This document shows positions 21,963-33,240 of a stretch of 64,000 bases of DNA, piece by piece (the stretch's first letter is position 1; each line of letters starts with the position of its first letter). The stretch spans positions 40,939,669 to 41,003,668 of the forward strand of contig CP092879.1 of the NCBI GenBank assembly GCA_030710605.1. The letters run 5' to 3'. Source of the DNA: Cordylochernes scorpioides (lineage: Eukaryota; Arthropoda; Arachnida; Pseudoscorpiones; Chernetidae). The notes below the pieces were generated by a model. The model did not search any database. It was not told the DNA's origin and saw only the letters and a program-made list of their open reading frames with translations. Made by a program: the position numbers and the translations under genes.

Positions 21963-22985
21963 TTACAGCAAAAGTTCTGCATTAGATTCTAAAATTTGAG
22001 TAGGGAAAGGTACCAACAGAGAGTAGGACAGCACAAAACATAAGCTGGTGAAGAAAGACCTGAGGTTGACCTCCATGTAGTAGCCCGCGGTGACAGCCAG
22101 TCTTGGTCTTGACACGTCGAGCGTCGCAGCCAGGTACCTGGTTGAAGGGTAGATCAAAGTACGGTCGTAGAGCAGGAGCTCAAGGAACTCTTGAGAGGCG
22201 TTTGATAACATCTCACCAGACAGGAAAACGAGAAACAATATTAACAGCACATAAGTTTCAATTATAAATGATATAATCTTAATATTGTATGGATAGTGCT
22301 TAACATTCAAAATAAACAAAAAACTAATGAAATTGCACAATACAAAAATGAATAGAGGGACAGAAAAAATTGCGTCAATTTGTTTGATTATTGTCTGGAG
22401 ATCTTTTAGATACCAAATTGATACATTATTCATTCTTTTAAATTTGATATTTTGTTTTAGTTCTTCATTAAAATGATAGATTATTGAAATGGTTCGTGCA
22501 AGAAGAAACAAGTAAACAAGGAGGCAAGAAACAGTAAAAAATATTAAAACCAATATTATCATATTTATAATGTTTAATAGTATATATTTCCGATAAACAA
22601 ATATAAAAATAAAATTTATTATGAAAGAACCAATTAATATAAGAGAAAAATATGAAAGATAATATTTTTCGAAGTGTGATATATTACTAAGTTTTATAGA
22701 GAATAGTGGATTTCTTAAAATAGACCTTAGAACATGACTTTTGAGATGACAAAACGCAACAATAAAGACAGTTATAAGAATCAGTATAAAATTTACAATC
22801 TTGATACCAAATGAGAAGTCCGCGAAGAGCCAGGTGGCTGGTTCTTGACACAGGATAAGGATAATACAGAACCAGAAGTAGATAGAATGCCATTTCTTGG
22901 ACCACTCTAAGTGAAAGCATTGAGTACCTTTGAGTAACAGCTGAAGATACCATGGGAAGAAGGTGTTCTCGAGGCTTTGCGACAT
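21963..22985 (-). CDS. Gustatory-receptor-like 7TM protein, subgroup B (3)
   Basis: A 340-residue intact receptor-like protein starting MSQSLENTFFPWYLQLL. The frame is open to an ATG at 23039, but the extra 18 codons cover the conserved upstream motif and are not shared by the paralogues. The segment after TM1 is ATWLFADFSFGIKIVNF, and the TM4 loop is LARTISIIYHFNEELK. TM6 ends GEMLSNASQEFLELLLYDRT and TM7 ends SYSLLVPFPTQ. It has the longest carboxy tail of the family (ILESNAELLL). Confidence 0.85.
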   Translation of the reverse strand: MSQSLENTFFPWYLQLLLKGTQCFHLEWSKKWHSIYFWFCIILILCQEPATWLFADFSFGIKIVNFILILITVFIVAFCHLKSHVLRSILRNPLFSIKLSNISHFEKYYLSYFSLILIGSFIINFIFIFVYRKYILLNIINMIILVLIFFTVSCLLVYLFLLARTISIIYHFNEELKQNIKFKRMNNVSIWYLKDLQTIIKQIDAIFSVPLFIFVLCNFISFLFILNVKHYPYNIKIISFIIETYVLLILFLVFLSGEMLSNASQEFLELLLYDRTLIYPSTRYLAATLDVSRPRLAVTAGYYMEVNLRSFFTSLCFVLSYSLLVPFPTQILESNAELLL

Positions 22986-23560
22986 CACTTTCTGGGAACA
23001 ATCTTCTGGTTGATTAGCTCTTGTGTGCGATGTAAACAAGATGTCGGTTGACCATAACTTATAATAGGTCCATTTTCAAGATCTATTTTTGTCCCATATC
23101 ATTTACAAGGTATTTAATATGTCTTAAAAACCGCTTCTCACTATAGATTTGAGCATAATTTATGGAGGTAGGATTATGTATATACATTTTTATATAAAAT
23201 TTTTATTTGAGAAATATATATATTTTCACTTATAAGATGCTATTTTTAAGAGTTGTCTAGTTTACAAATATATAATGTGTTATTAATAATTATATTAAAA
23301 ACTTATTAGAGTCATTCCTGACCACTAACCTGAGCGTTTTCGAAATAACAGAGCGCCATCTAGTGGAACAGAAATAAACTAAACATTGATTTATTCTTTT
23401 CCCTGAAATTTCGCCAACCCATCTTCTTGATAAATCAAGAAAAGCCAACCACGAACGCCGTTGGCCTTCGTCTCCTTTTAAAGAATATATTTACATTATT
23501 AATACCAATTTTCATATTTATGAAAAATTAAATTTTCATCCAAACGTTAATATTCCTTAT
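22986..23560. other. Intergenic, mostly unassigned
   Basis: The start holds the conserved receptor upstream motif (23009-23028). The phrase AATCAAGAAAAGCCAACCAC near 23433 resembles the edge of the fold-back element at 3300. Nothing else is recognised. Confidence 0.4.
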
Positions 23561-23561
23561 A

Positions 23562-23875
23562 AAACAAAAATTGCAATTATACCGCGAATGTTTCTTTTAA
23601 ACAAAAATCGAAATCTATTTTAAAGAGAAATAACGATTATTTCTAACTTTAAGGATGAAGTATGATAGGATGAATTGTGAAGAGTAATGACAAACGGAAA
23701 AATAAAAGTGTCCAGGGGCGGGGCCATGCATTTTATTTTTTCGTTTGTCATTACTCTTCACAATTCATCCTATCATAATTCATCCTTAAAGTTAGAAATA
23801 ATCGTTATTTCTCTTTAAAATAGATTTCGATTTTTGTTTAAAAGAAACATTCGCGGTATAATTGCAATTTTCGTT
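23562..23875. repeat. Long palindrome, fold-back MITE
   Basis: Two arms of about 140 nt are near-perfect inverted copies around a short GC-rich centre (GGGGCGGGGCC near 23715). The left arm begins AAAACAAAAATTGCAATTAT and the right arm ends ATTGCAATTTTCGTTTTA. A relative lies at 1500-1800. It has no coding potential, and such a structure would extrude as a hairpin. Confidence 0.75.
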
Positions 23876-23959
23876 TTACAATCATCAGCCGCGTTATATT
23901 GTATTTTAAATATTTCTTATGACCATAATTCCTTTTCACTGGATATTTCAGTGTCAGGA

Positions 23960-24670
23960 ATTAACACTGTTTTTTTTTTGGACAGAAAGGACGATCGTAT
24001 AAGAGATGGCTAAAAGCTTCTTCCAAAGATCTTCCAGCACATATTTGAGGTAGATTCTCGAATTTCAGTTGCTCTGATATGTAAAAGTGTGCCAAAATGT
24101 AACTTCCTGTACTCAAAATGCCGAAATTAATTCGTGAGGAATATTTTAGGGTTGATATTAGAAATATCTTCACTGTAGTTAGAAGGCGACCAACATGGTT
24201 GTCTCAGGATGCTAAGGAATTGTCTAGAATTCTTAATTTGCATAGTATCTGTAAGCTCAGTCTGATATAATTAATCTTATTCTGTAAGATGTCCTATTTT
24301 AGTCGCTCTTGGGAGAGAACAGTGTGTATGGAAGAGGGAGCTCTCCCAATAAAAGCCCAGATCTTGCGCATCCTTATCAATTGTTTTCCTGCCACAGAGA
24401 AATACCAGACCCATTTCACTAATGAGTTTTAAAAATCCCAAGTATAAATACTTTGAATAGCTCAATTTTATTATTTATTCGAAAAAAATAAGGAATTCAT
24501 TGAAACCAGAATTAATGGGGTATTTATATATATATATAGAGAGAGAAATATAATATCCAGACATTGATACCATTTCTTGATAATCCAGGAAGTATTTGGA
24601 TGGACATCAGACAAAATGGGCTTTCTCACTTATTTCTTATAAACAAACACACGATTCTTTCCTACCACAT
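23960..24670. other. Intergenic, no gene recognised
   Basis: Less AT-rich around 23990-24440, but no ORF resembles a known protein. A short TATATA/GAGA run is at 24525-24546. Confidence 0.35.
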
Positions 24671-24675
24671 GCAGA

Positions 24676-24704
24676 AGTATGCATGTCATCCTTGCGCAGG
24701 GTCC

Positions 24705-24744
<40 letters not shown>

Positions 24745-24760
24745 ACCGCCGAACAAGCGT
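24676..24760 (-). pseudogene. U6 spliceosomal snRNA pseudogene
   Basis: The minus strand carries the near-invariant U6 core. It reads ACATATACTAAAATTGGAAC, then GATACAGAGAAGATTAGCAT (including the ACAGAGA box), then CTGCGCAAGGATGACA. The 5' stem-loop has one missing C. GGCCCC is changed to GGACCC. After GATGACA the sequence departs completely from U6, so the 3' end and the Pol III T-run terminator are absent. This is typical of a truncated retro-copy. Confidence 0.85.
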
Positions 24761-24889
24761 GAAGAAGTATGTATTAATTGCAGTTGTATGAAAAAGAATA
24801 TTAGAGGAATATATTATAAAGAGTATCCCAAACAATTTTGTAGTCCATGTAGAAGTTACAAGAAGACTATAAAAATATGAGATAAAAAC

Positions 24890-25240
24890 TTTCTTTGAGA
24901 TCATCAGTTGAAGGAATGGCTACGTCAAGCTAATTAGACCGCAACGCTCATCTGGATTAATGTTTGGTGTTAAGAAAATAATATCGGTTGTTTTCTATAA
25001 CAGCAGGTGGGTGTTGTTCGGAGTACTTGAGACTCATCCAGGAATAGTTGGGCTCATACAGGTAGTCCCCATTATCATTGAAATACTATCAAAATACCTC
25101 GTCAAATTAGCTCTCCTTCCTGTGGTCTCAATAATTTTTGATGGAATCCATCAACTCTCTCTCTTTTTCTCTATGATCAAACGAAGGTAGATTCTAGCCC
25201 GTAAAATAATACTCAAGAGCTTCCTCTACCCCAGAGAGGT
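24890..25240. other. Intergenic, nothing recognised
   Basis: A 76-codon plus-strand frame is present but has no recognisable similarity. It may be the 5' region of the LINE that follows. Confidence 0.3.
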
Positions 25241-27050
25241 GGATTTTGGCCCAGAAACAAATGGATGTTCTTTTGAAGAACGAAAAAGCATCTGCGGCCT
25301 TCACCAGCGTCCAACAGTTTGGGCTGAAGAGATAACAGCTCCTTCAAGCTTTCACTAATAATGGCGTAATGGACAAGCTTCTGGCCTCATCGAAAGTACA
25401 GCATAGACAGGCCATCGACACCTTGGCCACAGGGTGCTTATACAATGGATACTAGAAACATCCAGGATGAAAGGCTATCTCGCACCAGAAACTCTGCTCG
25501 ACATCCTAAATGAACTTACGTGTTGAAACGCTGAACATGTGCGGCATCGACGCTCTTCGTCGGAGATTCTAGCTCTGCCGCTCTCTCATGGAGCATGAGA
25601 TTGACATCTGCTTTCTGAAGGAGACGAACGTCATGTCGATGAACGACGTAGGAGACCGGCTACAGCGCTGTTGTTGAGCCCGCAACTAATACTGTGAGAT
25701 CAGCCTTCGCCTACGTCTTCGCGGCTGCGGTCGTTGTTCATCGGCAGCAGATCTTATGGCCTGACAAGATGGCCTTCATCATCTTCACCGTCTGAGGAGT
25801 CTCCATGACATGCGTCAACGTCCACGCTTCAGATCATCGCAGTTTTGGCGCATGAAGAAGGTGCGTGGATCCTCGGTGACCTGAACATCTCCGAGGAGTT
25901 GGCGGAGAACCTGGCATCCGGTTCAGCAGAAGCCCTCGCAGAGCTTCTGAACCAAGCCAACCTCGCCACCTTCTTTGATGCTGCACCAGGGTTGCCACTA
26001 TCAGAAGCTGGGTCGACGCGCGTCGTCTGGACAGAATCCTACTTCCAATAGGCTTCTGCGACCGCGTCACCCAATACCAAACTAAAGACTATGCCTAGTC
26101 GGACCACTGTGCCGTTTTGATCCAAGTGGTAGATACGATAACTCGCGTCTGGAGGACCACACTGCCCGTTCTGACTTTCCTTCCTTGTCGGACCTCCGAA
26201 CCAGACGTCGCTCTCCTTCCATCCTCACAGACGAGGACAGAAATGCCATCTCAGAGGGCCAGCTTAGGAGTTTTCTTCTGGAGCGCTTAAGCAGTCGCTT
26301 CGCCCAGGTTCCAAGTCGGCAGAAGAGATTGAAGACTTCCTAGCTGAAGTGACCCCCTTGGAGTTCAACGAGTAGGGCCATCTCTTTTTTGCCGACCTCT
26401 TCCGCGATCAGATAGCGACAATCATCCACCGCCTGCTAAACGGCCGTGCCTCGGGCACGGTCAATGTTTTTGTAGAATTTTTCGCCGAAGTCCTTTAGAA
26501 AGTCTTCAAAGCCTTTTGACTCAAGGGGGCCTTGCCTCCATCTCAATACGCAACAAGGTCATCCTTCTGCTGAAATCGCACGGTGGTCCGGGTATACAAG
26601 AATTCCGACTAATCAGTCTACCAAGGACCGACTACAGGATCCTTAGCGGCGTGCTCATGGGTACCTGCGTCGTCATCTGCAAGACCTGGTGCCCAAGTGT
26701 CAGACCTACGCAGTTCCAGAAAGGTCATCCTCGTGGAACATTGCGCGAGTGTCTGACAAAGTGGCCTAGGAAAGGAAAGAATTGACACGCTACTGGCTGC
26801 CATCTCTCTGGACCTGAATCCGGCGTTCGACAGCCTGAGCAGGAGCTACCAGATCGCTTTGTTGGAGAAGCTGGGCCTACCATTTGCCTTCCTAGGGTGG
26901 ATGCTGTCCTCTACTGGGGAGCAGACGCTTTCTTCTGGGTCGGAGATGTATACCCCAAGGTCTTTCCACTTCTCAAAAGGGTAAGGCAGGGCAGTTGTCT
27001 CAGCGCCTCTTTCTTCAACATCGGAGTTGGGCCGCTTATTCATATAGGCT
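25240..27050 (+). mobile_element. Degraded non-LTR retrotransposon (LINE), APE type
   Basis: This is a markedly GC-richer island. Translating across many frameshifts gives an AP-type endonuclease and then a reverse transcriptase. The endonuclease pieces are HEIDICFLKETNV and WILGDLNISEELAENL near 25590-25920. The reverse transcriptase pieces are SLDLNPAFDSLSRSYQIALL near 26810 and GVRQGSCLSASFFNIGVGPL near 26970, which correspond to the RT motif with Asp and the QG/SP-type block. The sequence stops after that block, so the catalytic YxDD and everything downstream is missing. It is dead and 3'-truncated, and its clade cannot be fixed by eye. Confidence 0.75.
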
Positions 27051-27059
27051 AAATAATAG

Positions 27060-28400
27060 ATTGCCCTCTTAAAAAAACATGTAATCTAGTCAGATGTTTC
27101 GGCTTTGCTCAGAATCTTCCAGAGTGAATGTTTTCTTAACTAATTTTGTTTTACCAAATGGCTCTTAAAGCTTTCAATTTTTATTTATATTTATTGGAAT
27201 ATAAAGGTATGTGTGGGTTAGTTCACCTGTCTCTATAAACATAACCAGACTAAGTTTAATAACACAAAGATCAGCTTTATTAAGAGAGTAACTTATGAAC
27301 AACAAAATACATACTGAAAAAGATTTTTTAAAATAAATAATAATCATGAGAGCAAATTATATATCAATAATTATCATAATTGATATAATTGATTATTTTA
27401 TTTGACAATTATATATATATCTTTTGATCTCTATATTAACCAAACATATTCATTTTTATGCGCTCGCAGCATCACATAATTATCAGTAAAACATTATATT
27501 TTACATTATTATTTACATAAATATCCTGTCATACTTATTTTCATAATAGATATAAAGGTTTTAAAATCATTTAGAGCTCCCATATTAAAAGCAATATATT
27601 TAAAACAAAATACATTCTATAATATAAAAGTTACTTTTGGGAATAAAGCCTTTGAAGTTAGAGAAAGATGATACAAAATATATTAAAACAAATTTGCAAG
27701 TACTGTTAAAGCTGTTATCCTTGAATATCAAAGACATTTTAGGTAATAAGCTAAGTGGCGTTGAAGAGTGTTAGAATAATATGGAATATAAATTCATATG
27801 GTAAAAAGGCATAATATTATATCCAGGATCTGAATGGGCATTGGTTTAATTTACCAAAGGAAATATTTGAAACAATAATTGGCGAAGAAAAAGCTATTAT
27901 TATGAATCATTTGTATCAATACATTCATTATGCTAATTATACAATTCACACTATAATTTTCCAAACAGAATTCCTGCACAGTTCCATCTAAATTTTATAG
28001 TCACTCAATTTGTCACATCACATAGAAATTTCTAAAAATACTTACATAAAAGAGGTCTATCAGAAACACCAAATTGTTTCTGAGAGAAACTGAACGAACT
28101 GCTCTTCACCTTATCTACGACTGTCTGAACTTTACAGAAGTGAGGCATCGATTGTTCCCTGATCTAAATGATTTAACTCGCATACATCAGACACTTTGTC
28201 TATATACATTTTATGAACTCTGTCGATTAATACATGTAAATTTGTGAATATTTAATTCTAAGTTTTAATTTGTTTGTTTCCTCTGTAATAGGCGCAAATA
28301 TTTCAATATCGCGCCAGGGTGATTAATAAAAAAAAAAAAAGGGGGGGGGGGGGGGCTTTGGATTGTTAGTGACATAAATCAAATAAGGGTAGATATATTT
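27060..28400. other. Long AT-rich intergenic stretch
   Basis: No gene is recognised. An A run directly followed by a G run lies at about 28329-28357, just downstream of the receptor at 28409. The homopolymer pair may be an assembly weak point. Confidence 0.45.
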
Positions 28401-28408
28401 GACAGCAT

Positions 28409-29410
28409 CTAATTCATTTGGGCAGGAAAAGGTACCAGTATAGAATAGGATAAAACGAAACAGGAACAGGTGAAGAAGGATCTGAGGTTGACCTCCATGT
28501 AGTAGCCCGCGGTGACAGCCAGTCTTGGTCTTGACACGTCGAGCATCGCAGCCAGGTACCTGGTTGATGAATTGACCAAAGTCTGGTCATACAATAGAAT
28601 ATCCAGGAATTCCTTTGATGCATTTGATAACATCTCGCCAGCCATGAAGATGATCAACATAATAAACAACACATGGGCTTCAGATACATACAAAATCATC
28701 TTAATATCAATTGGATAGTTCCCTATGTTTAGAATAACTAAAAAGCTAATGAAACTACATACAACATAGACAAGTATTGGAATAGAGAAAATACTATCGA
28801 TCTTTTTTATAATTTCCTTTTGTATATTATGATAATTTTCAATAATTGTATTAAAATCATAATTATCATTAGAATTACGGATTTGATATTTGAGGTCCAA
28901 GAGGATTGATGTAGCTCGAGCAATAAGAAATAAATAAACCAAGAAACAAGTTACAATGAAAAAAGCTGCAAACGATACGGCAATAAAACATAAATTCACA
29001 ATTATGTTAGAATCCCACAATACAACAATCATAAGAGCATGAACTATCAAATTTACAATTGAAATAATAGTGAATACAATGTAATAATACTTTTCCAAGC
29101 ATGATTTTTCATTTGGAGATTTAAAAAATATTGAATTTCTTAAAATGAATCGAAGTTCTTTTGCTCTTAGATGGCAAAAAGCTACAATAAAGGTCGCCAT
29201 AGAAACGTGCATGAAGCCTGTTAGTTTGATACCTAGGTTGTAGTCCTTGAAGAGCCAGATGAGAGGTTCTTGAGTCAGGAATACAGTGATGCAGCTCCAA
29301 AAGTAAACAGACTGCCAGGTTCTTGACTGATTCAGTGGAAAACACTGGGTTCCTATGTTCACTAGTTGGAGATACCATGGGAGAGGGTTGTGGTCAACAG
29401 GCTGCGCCAT
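28409..29410 (-). CDS. Gustatory-receptor-like 7TM protein, subgroup C (2)
   Basis: A 333-residue intact ORF and the sister of the copy at 14062: the first 28 residues are identical except for one change. Differences concentrate in TM3, TM4 and the loop before TM5. The TM6 end reads AGEMLSNASKEFLDILLYDQ. TM7 is CFVLSYSILVPFPAQ. The start codon is the first in-frame Met. The upstream DNA holds a four-codon minor ORF (29417-29428) and the conserved motif (29429-29447). Confidence 0.87.
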   Translation of the reverse strand: MAQPVDHNPLPWYLQLVNIGTQCFPLNQSRTWQSVYFWSCITVFLTQEPLIWLFKDYNLGIKLTGFMHVSMATFIVAFCHLRAKELRFILRNSIFFKSPNEKSCLEKYYYIVFTIISIVNLIVHALMIVVLWDSNIIVNLCFIAVSFAAFFIVTCFLVYLFLIARATSILLDLKYQIRNSNDNYDFNTIIENYHNIQKEIIKKIDSIFSIPILVYVVCSFISFLVILNIGNYPIDIKMILYVSEAHVLFIMLIIFMAGEMLSNASKEFLDILLYDQTLVNSSTRYLAAMLDVSRPRLAVTAGYYMEVNLRSFFTCSCFVLSYSILVPFPAQMN

Positions 29411-29884
29411 TGTAGGTCAAGCAAGCATTATCGATTGCCTTGTGTAAAGAGTAAACACTAAGCTCAATTTTGTGGCCAGCCTTAATTATTCTGTGAGCTA
29501 TAACTCATATTTTATAGGATGATTTTATATGCAATTAAGAAGTAAATATAATAATTCATAGATATATATTTTTATATTCAATATTTACATGATCGAAAGT
29601 TTTACTAAATGAATTAAGGATTTAAAAAAATTTGGGTTCTGATATATGTGCCTTAAATAAATTGCTGTAATCATGAAATTTGTCTTCCCTAATTTTCTAT
29701 GTTACAATATATACACAATATATATAGTTATACTTTTAATTTTTATCTTTTATCCAATAAAACAAAAGCCATTTTTATAAATGTTCAAAATACATATTTA
29801 TATAGTATATGATGGATTACCTGCCATACCTGTTATAAGAAATTTTAACTATTTTAGACTCATATGCTTCTTTTTTAAATTAAA
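29411..29884. other. Intergenic, nothing else recognised
   Basis: AT-rich flank between the subgroup C receptor and the Penelope locus. Part of a Helitron interior phrase (TTTGTCTTCCCTAATTTTCT) recurs near 29680, hinting at an old Helitron scrap. Confidence 0.4.
29417..29428 (-). promoter_or_regulatory. Four-codon upstream ORF (Met-Leu-Ala-stop)
   Basis: The minus strand reads ATGCTTGCTTGA six nucleotides before the receptor start codon. Equivalent minor ORFs (ATG TTT GCN TAG) occur at 36752-36763, 41682-41693 and 61599-61610. Upstream ORFs this close to the main ATG often lower translation, but the effect here is not known. Confidence 0.4.
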
Positions 29885-29889
29885 CAATT

Positions 29890-30070
29890 TATTTAGACGA
29901 TAAAAAACATGGCGAAGGAAGACGAGTTTCTTTTATTGGTGCATTAGAGCAAGCTTTCGGGCAAAAACCCTTCGACAGGCAAGATAAAAACGACACTATG
30001 AGCGATACCAATGGCCGTAGTGAATATTTACAAACACATATTAATTTACATAAATATAGAAAAAAAAACA
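29890..30070 (-). repeat. Penelope pseudo-LTR, copy 1
   Basis: This is the terminal repeat of the minus-strand copy. On the minus strand it includes CCTGTCGAAGGG, a T-rich loop, then CCCGAAAGCTTG (29950-29981), a hammerhead-like core. It is nearly identical to copy 2 at 32713-32900. Confidence 0.75.
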
Positions 30071-30332
30071 TGCAAATGGAATTTAACTATTTGTAAAAAA
30101 TAAAAATAAAAATCATAGAGGATAATTCAAGAGATGCAAAACAATAGCTGAAGGAAAGAAATATCAATGAAGCATAATATATGTCTGAAATGGAGTATTA
30201 AGTATATAAAAGAAGAAAAAAAATACATAAAGGCCAGGAGAGCTTGATATGCGTCGGGGAGGTCAATTTTACGGTTAAAAATATGAGAGAAGTTTAAATA
30301 AAGGACAGGAGAGGATGATAAGCTTCTGGAAG

Positions 30333-30779
30333 TTATATTTTTCTATTGATGCTGTTCAGTTTGTGGGATACTATGGATTCTAGAATGAGTCTTTGGTGTA
30401 AGATATGTATGTGCCTGTAATGTATGGTGCGGTTTTTGATGTTGAAAGTGGGGCCTGTGCTCTGCATGTGCTGATAAATGTGGGAACGGGTATCTTGCCT
30501 GGAAATATTACATGAATGTTCAGTCATCCTGATGGACACAGATCTACCCGTCTCACCAACGTAAGTGGCAGGGCACTGTTCACATGAGACGGAGTAGACT
30601 ACGCCCGCAGAACGAAGGGGGTCAGGAGGAGCTGAGGACCTAGTATGAGGATGACGGCGGAATGAAAGAAGGTTCGGGGAGTTTTTATATATGGTACGGA
30701 TGCCATAGGATTTAAGTTTTCTGGCTATATGAACTGAGGAGGGGGAGTAAGGGAGAAAACACAATGATCTGTAAGTCAT
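30333..30779 (-). pseudogene. Penelope ORF, GIY-YIG endonuclease end
   Basis: A 148-codon open segment with VYSVSCEQCPATYVGETGRS, followed by ISIRMTEH-like residues (SVSIRMTEHSCNI). This is the GIY-YIG nuclease fold, with Y, the paired-Cys insert and GETGRS visible. It belongs to the same protein as the reverse transcriptase upstream but is separated by frameshifts. One lies at the G run near 30987-31006. It ends at the conserved ESIVSHKLNSINRK motif. Confidence 0.75.
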
Positions 30780-30945
30780 GGAAGGATTAGAAGATGTAGG
30801 TGTATGAGTATATTTATTAATGAAAGAGAGCGGAAAAGAAGCTGCGGAGTGCTGGGTTATGATACGATTTCTTTCTATTATTTTAAAGAAGTCTATGGAA
30901 CAATGGGTGAATATTCTTTTTGTAAGAGTTCTAACAATATTGATT

Positions 30946-32659
30946 TTATGGGAGGTAGGACAGTGAGAATTGTAGTGAGTGTAGCAGGGGGGGGGGGGGG
31001 GGGGGGCATTGTTTTTTATGATAAACTTTAGTGTGAAATGAGGATGGGGTACGAATAATTAAAATATCTAGGAATGGGATAACATGGTTAGTTTCAGTTT
31101 CTAGAGTAAAGGAAATATCCTGATTGTAATTATTAAGGGTTAATAGTATGAGCTCTCCTGACCTTTTTTTTTGCATATACAGAAGATATCATCAATGTAT
31201 CTTTGCCAGAACTGAATTTCTGTGGAGAGGGTATGGGTGATCCAATCATCTATTCTAGTCATGACTATTTCAGCAATAATGGTAGATAGAGGGCTGCCCA
31301 TTGGGGAGCCCCTGAACTGTCTTTAATGGTGCTGTAGGAATGTGAATGTGTTCATGCTTAAGCATATTTTGTAAGTTTGACTATGGTTGAAGAAGTGTGG
31401 GTATCGACATTTTGCGATTGAAGAAAATGAATCAAGCTATCTGTGATGAGTTCATGAGGAATACAGAGGTAGAGGGAGGTGACGTCGAAGGAACACATAG
31501 TAAAGGCAGGATCAGGTTTAAGAGCTGTTAATTCATTAATAAAGTGAGGGGTGCTGTTAATTGAAAGGGTATTATTGTAATTGGTTAATAAAGGGGAGAG
31601 GAAGCTGGAAAGATATTTAGCCAGAGGGTAAGCGGGCGATAAGTGATAGGCTATGATGGGACGGAGAGGTACTTTTGGTTTATGTACTTTAGGGAGGCCG
31701 TATATATAGGCTGAACTATGGAGGTTAGAGGTAAATGAGATATATTCTTCAGGTGAGATGTTTTTCGATTTCTTGAGTCGGAGAAGTGAGGTTCTGAAAT
31801 CCTTGACAACAGAGAGGCTGATTTGGTCTGTGATGGGTGAGAAAGTGGTATCATCGCCAAGTAAATTATGCATTTTTGAAATATAACTATCCTGATTCAA
31901 GATAACTGTATTAGCACCCTTATCTGACCTAGTGATAACTATTGATTTATGGAGTTTGAGTTTTTTTAAAAGTGTAATGGTGTTTTCAAGATGGTTAGAG
32001 GGAGGAAGAAAGGGCCTAGATAGATTCTTAGCTACCATGGATCTGATGGAAAACTTCTCTTGCAGTTTGAAAGACTTGATGGATGATTCAATGGCGCTGA
32101 TGATCACTGGAGGATTGGGATTGGAAGGGATGCGGTACTTCAGTCCTTTTCCGAGAAGCGAGGTCTCAGATGGCGACAGAGTGTGGCTTGATAGGTTAAT
32201 GACAGTAGAAGACTTGGGGCCAAGGTCACGAGAGAAGGTGTAACGGAAGGCATATTTCTTTTTCCAAAAGAGAAGTTTTTTATGGTGCCTGTCGAGAATT
32301 GTTTTTTTCTTGAGACTTGATATCGATGGTGATTTTTATAATATGCTTCGAAAGATCTGCCAGGGGGATTCGTTGGCATGCAAGAAATATAAAACCTTTG
32401 ATTGACTTGGTGAGAAATCTAATGTTAGAGAAGCAATTTTTGATTATTGCGTTAAGAAGCTGCTGCTGGGTTTTTTTATGAGGATGTGCTTTGAAAAAGA
32501 ACTGCCACCTGGATCATTTATCCTGAGGGAAGGTGGGATGAAATCAGCACTTTTGCTGAGACGGTTGAATCTAAGGTAGCATCTCCATCGCGAAAGTTGT
32601 AGAGATTTCTTGTGAATTAACCATAGGTACCAATCAATGTCGCTCGTGGAGAGATTCAT
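30946..32659 (-). pseudogene. Penelope reverse transcriptase, frameshifted
   Basis: Open pieces cover the amino region (32140-32659), the RT fingers and palm (31358-32107), and the thumb (30946-31176). Visible motifs are RSDKGANTVILNQDSYISK, YGLPKVHKPKVPLRPI, CSFDVTSLY (first catalytic Asp) and, in another frame near 31193-31204, QRYIDDIFCIC with the catalytic DD. FLDILIIRTPSSFH follows. At least four frame breaks make it non-functional. Penelope RTs are related to telomerase and normally carry the GIY-YIG domain seen downstream. Confidence 0.8.
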
Positions 32660-32712
32660 AGGTATAAGTAATACGAATTTACAAATATAGATAAAGAATT
32701 CTTCCTGGGTTG

Positions 32713-33240
32713 AATTTAGACGATAAAAAACATGGCGAAGGAAGACGAGTTTCTTTTATTGGTGCATTAGAGCAACCTTTCGGGCAAAAGCCCTTCGACA
32801 GGCGAGATAAAAACGACACTATGAACGATACCGATGGCTGTAGTGAATATATACAAACACATATTAATTTACATACATATAGAAAAAGCATGCAAATGGG
32901 AATTTAACTATTTGTGAAAAAATAAAAATCATAGAGGATAATTCAAGAGATGCAAAACAATAGCTGAAGGAAAGAAATATCAATGAAGCATAATATGTCT
33001 GAAATGGAGTTATTAAGTATATAAAAGAAAAAAAATACATAAAGGCCAGGAGAGCTTGATATGCGTCGGGGAGGTCAATTTTACGGTTAAAAACATGAGA
33101 GAAGTTTAAATAAAGGACAGGAGAGGGTAATAAGCTTCTGGAAGTTCTATTTTTCTATTGATGCTGTTCAGTTTGTGGGATACTATGGATTCTAGAATGA
33201 GTCTTTGGTGTAAGATATGTATGTGCCTGTAATGTATAAT
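32713..33240 (-). repeat. Penelope pseudo-LTR copy 2 plus truncated 3' end
   Basis: It repeats the 29890-30420 region, including the terminal repeat with the hammerhead-like core (32772-32804, helix II GGGC-TTTT-GCCC perfect) and the last codons of the ORF. It stops abruptly at 33240, where the inverted copy begins. Confidence 0.75.

Noticed and set aside
24596-24880. 94-codon plus-strand ORF
   Set aside because: It runs antisense through the U6 pseudogene, so the frame is incidental.
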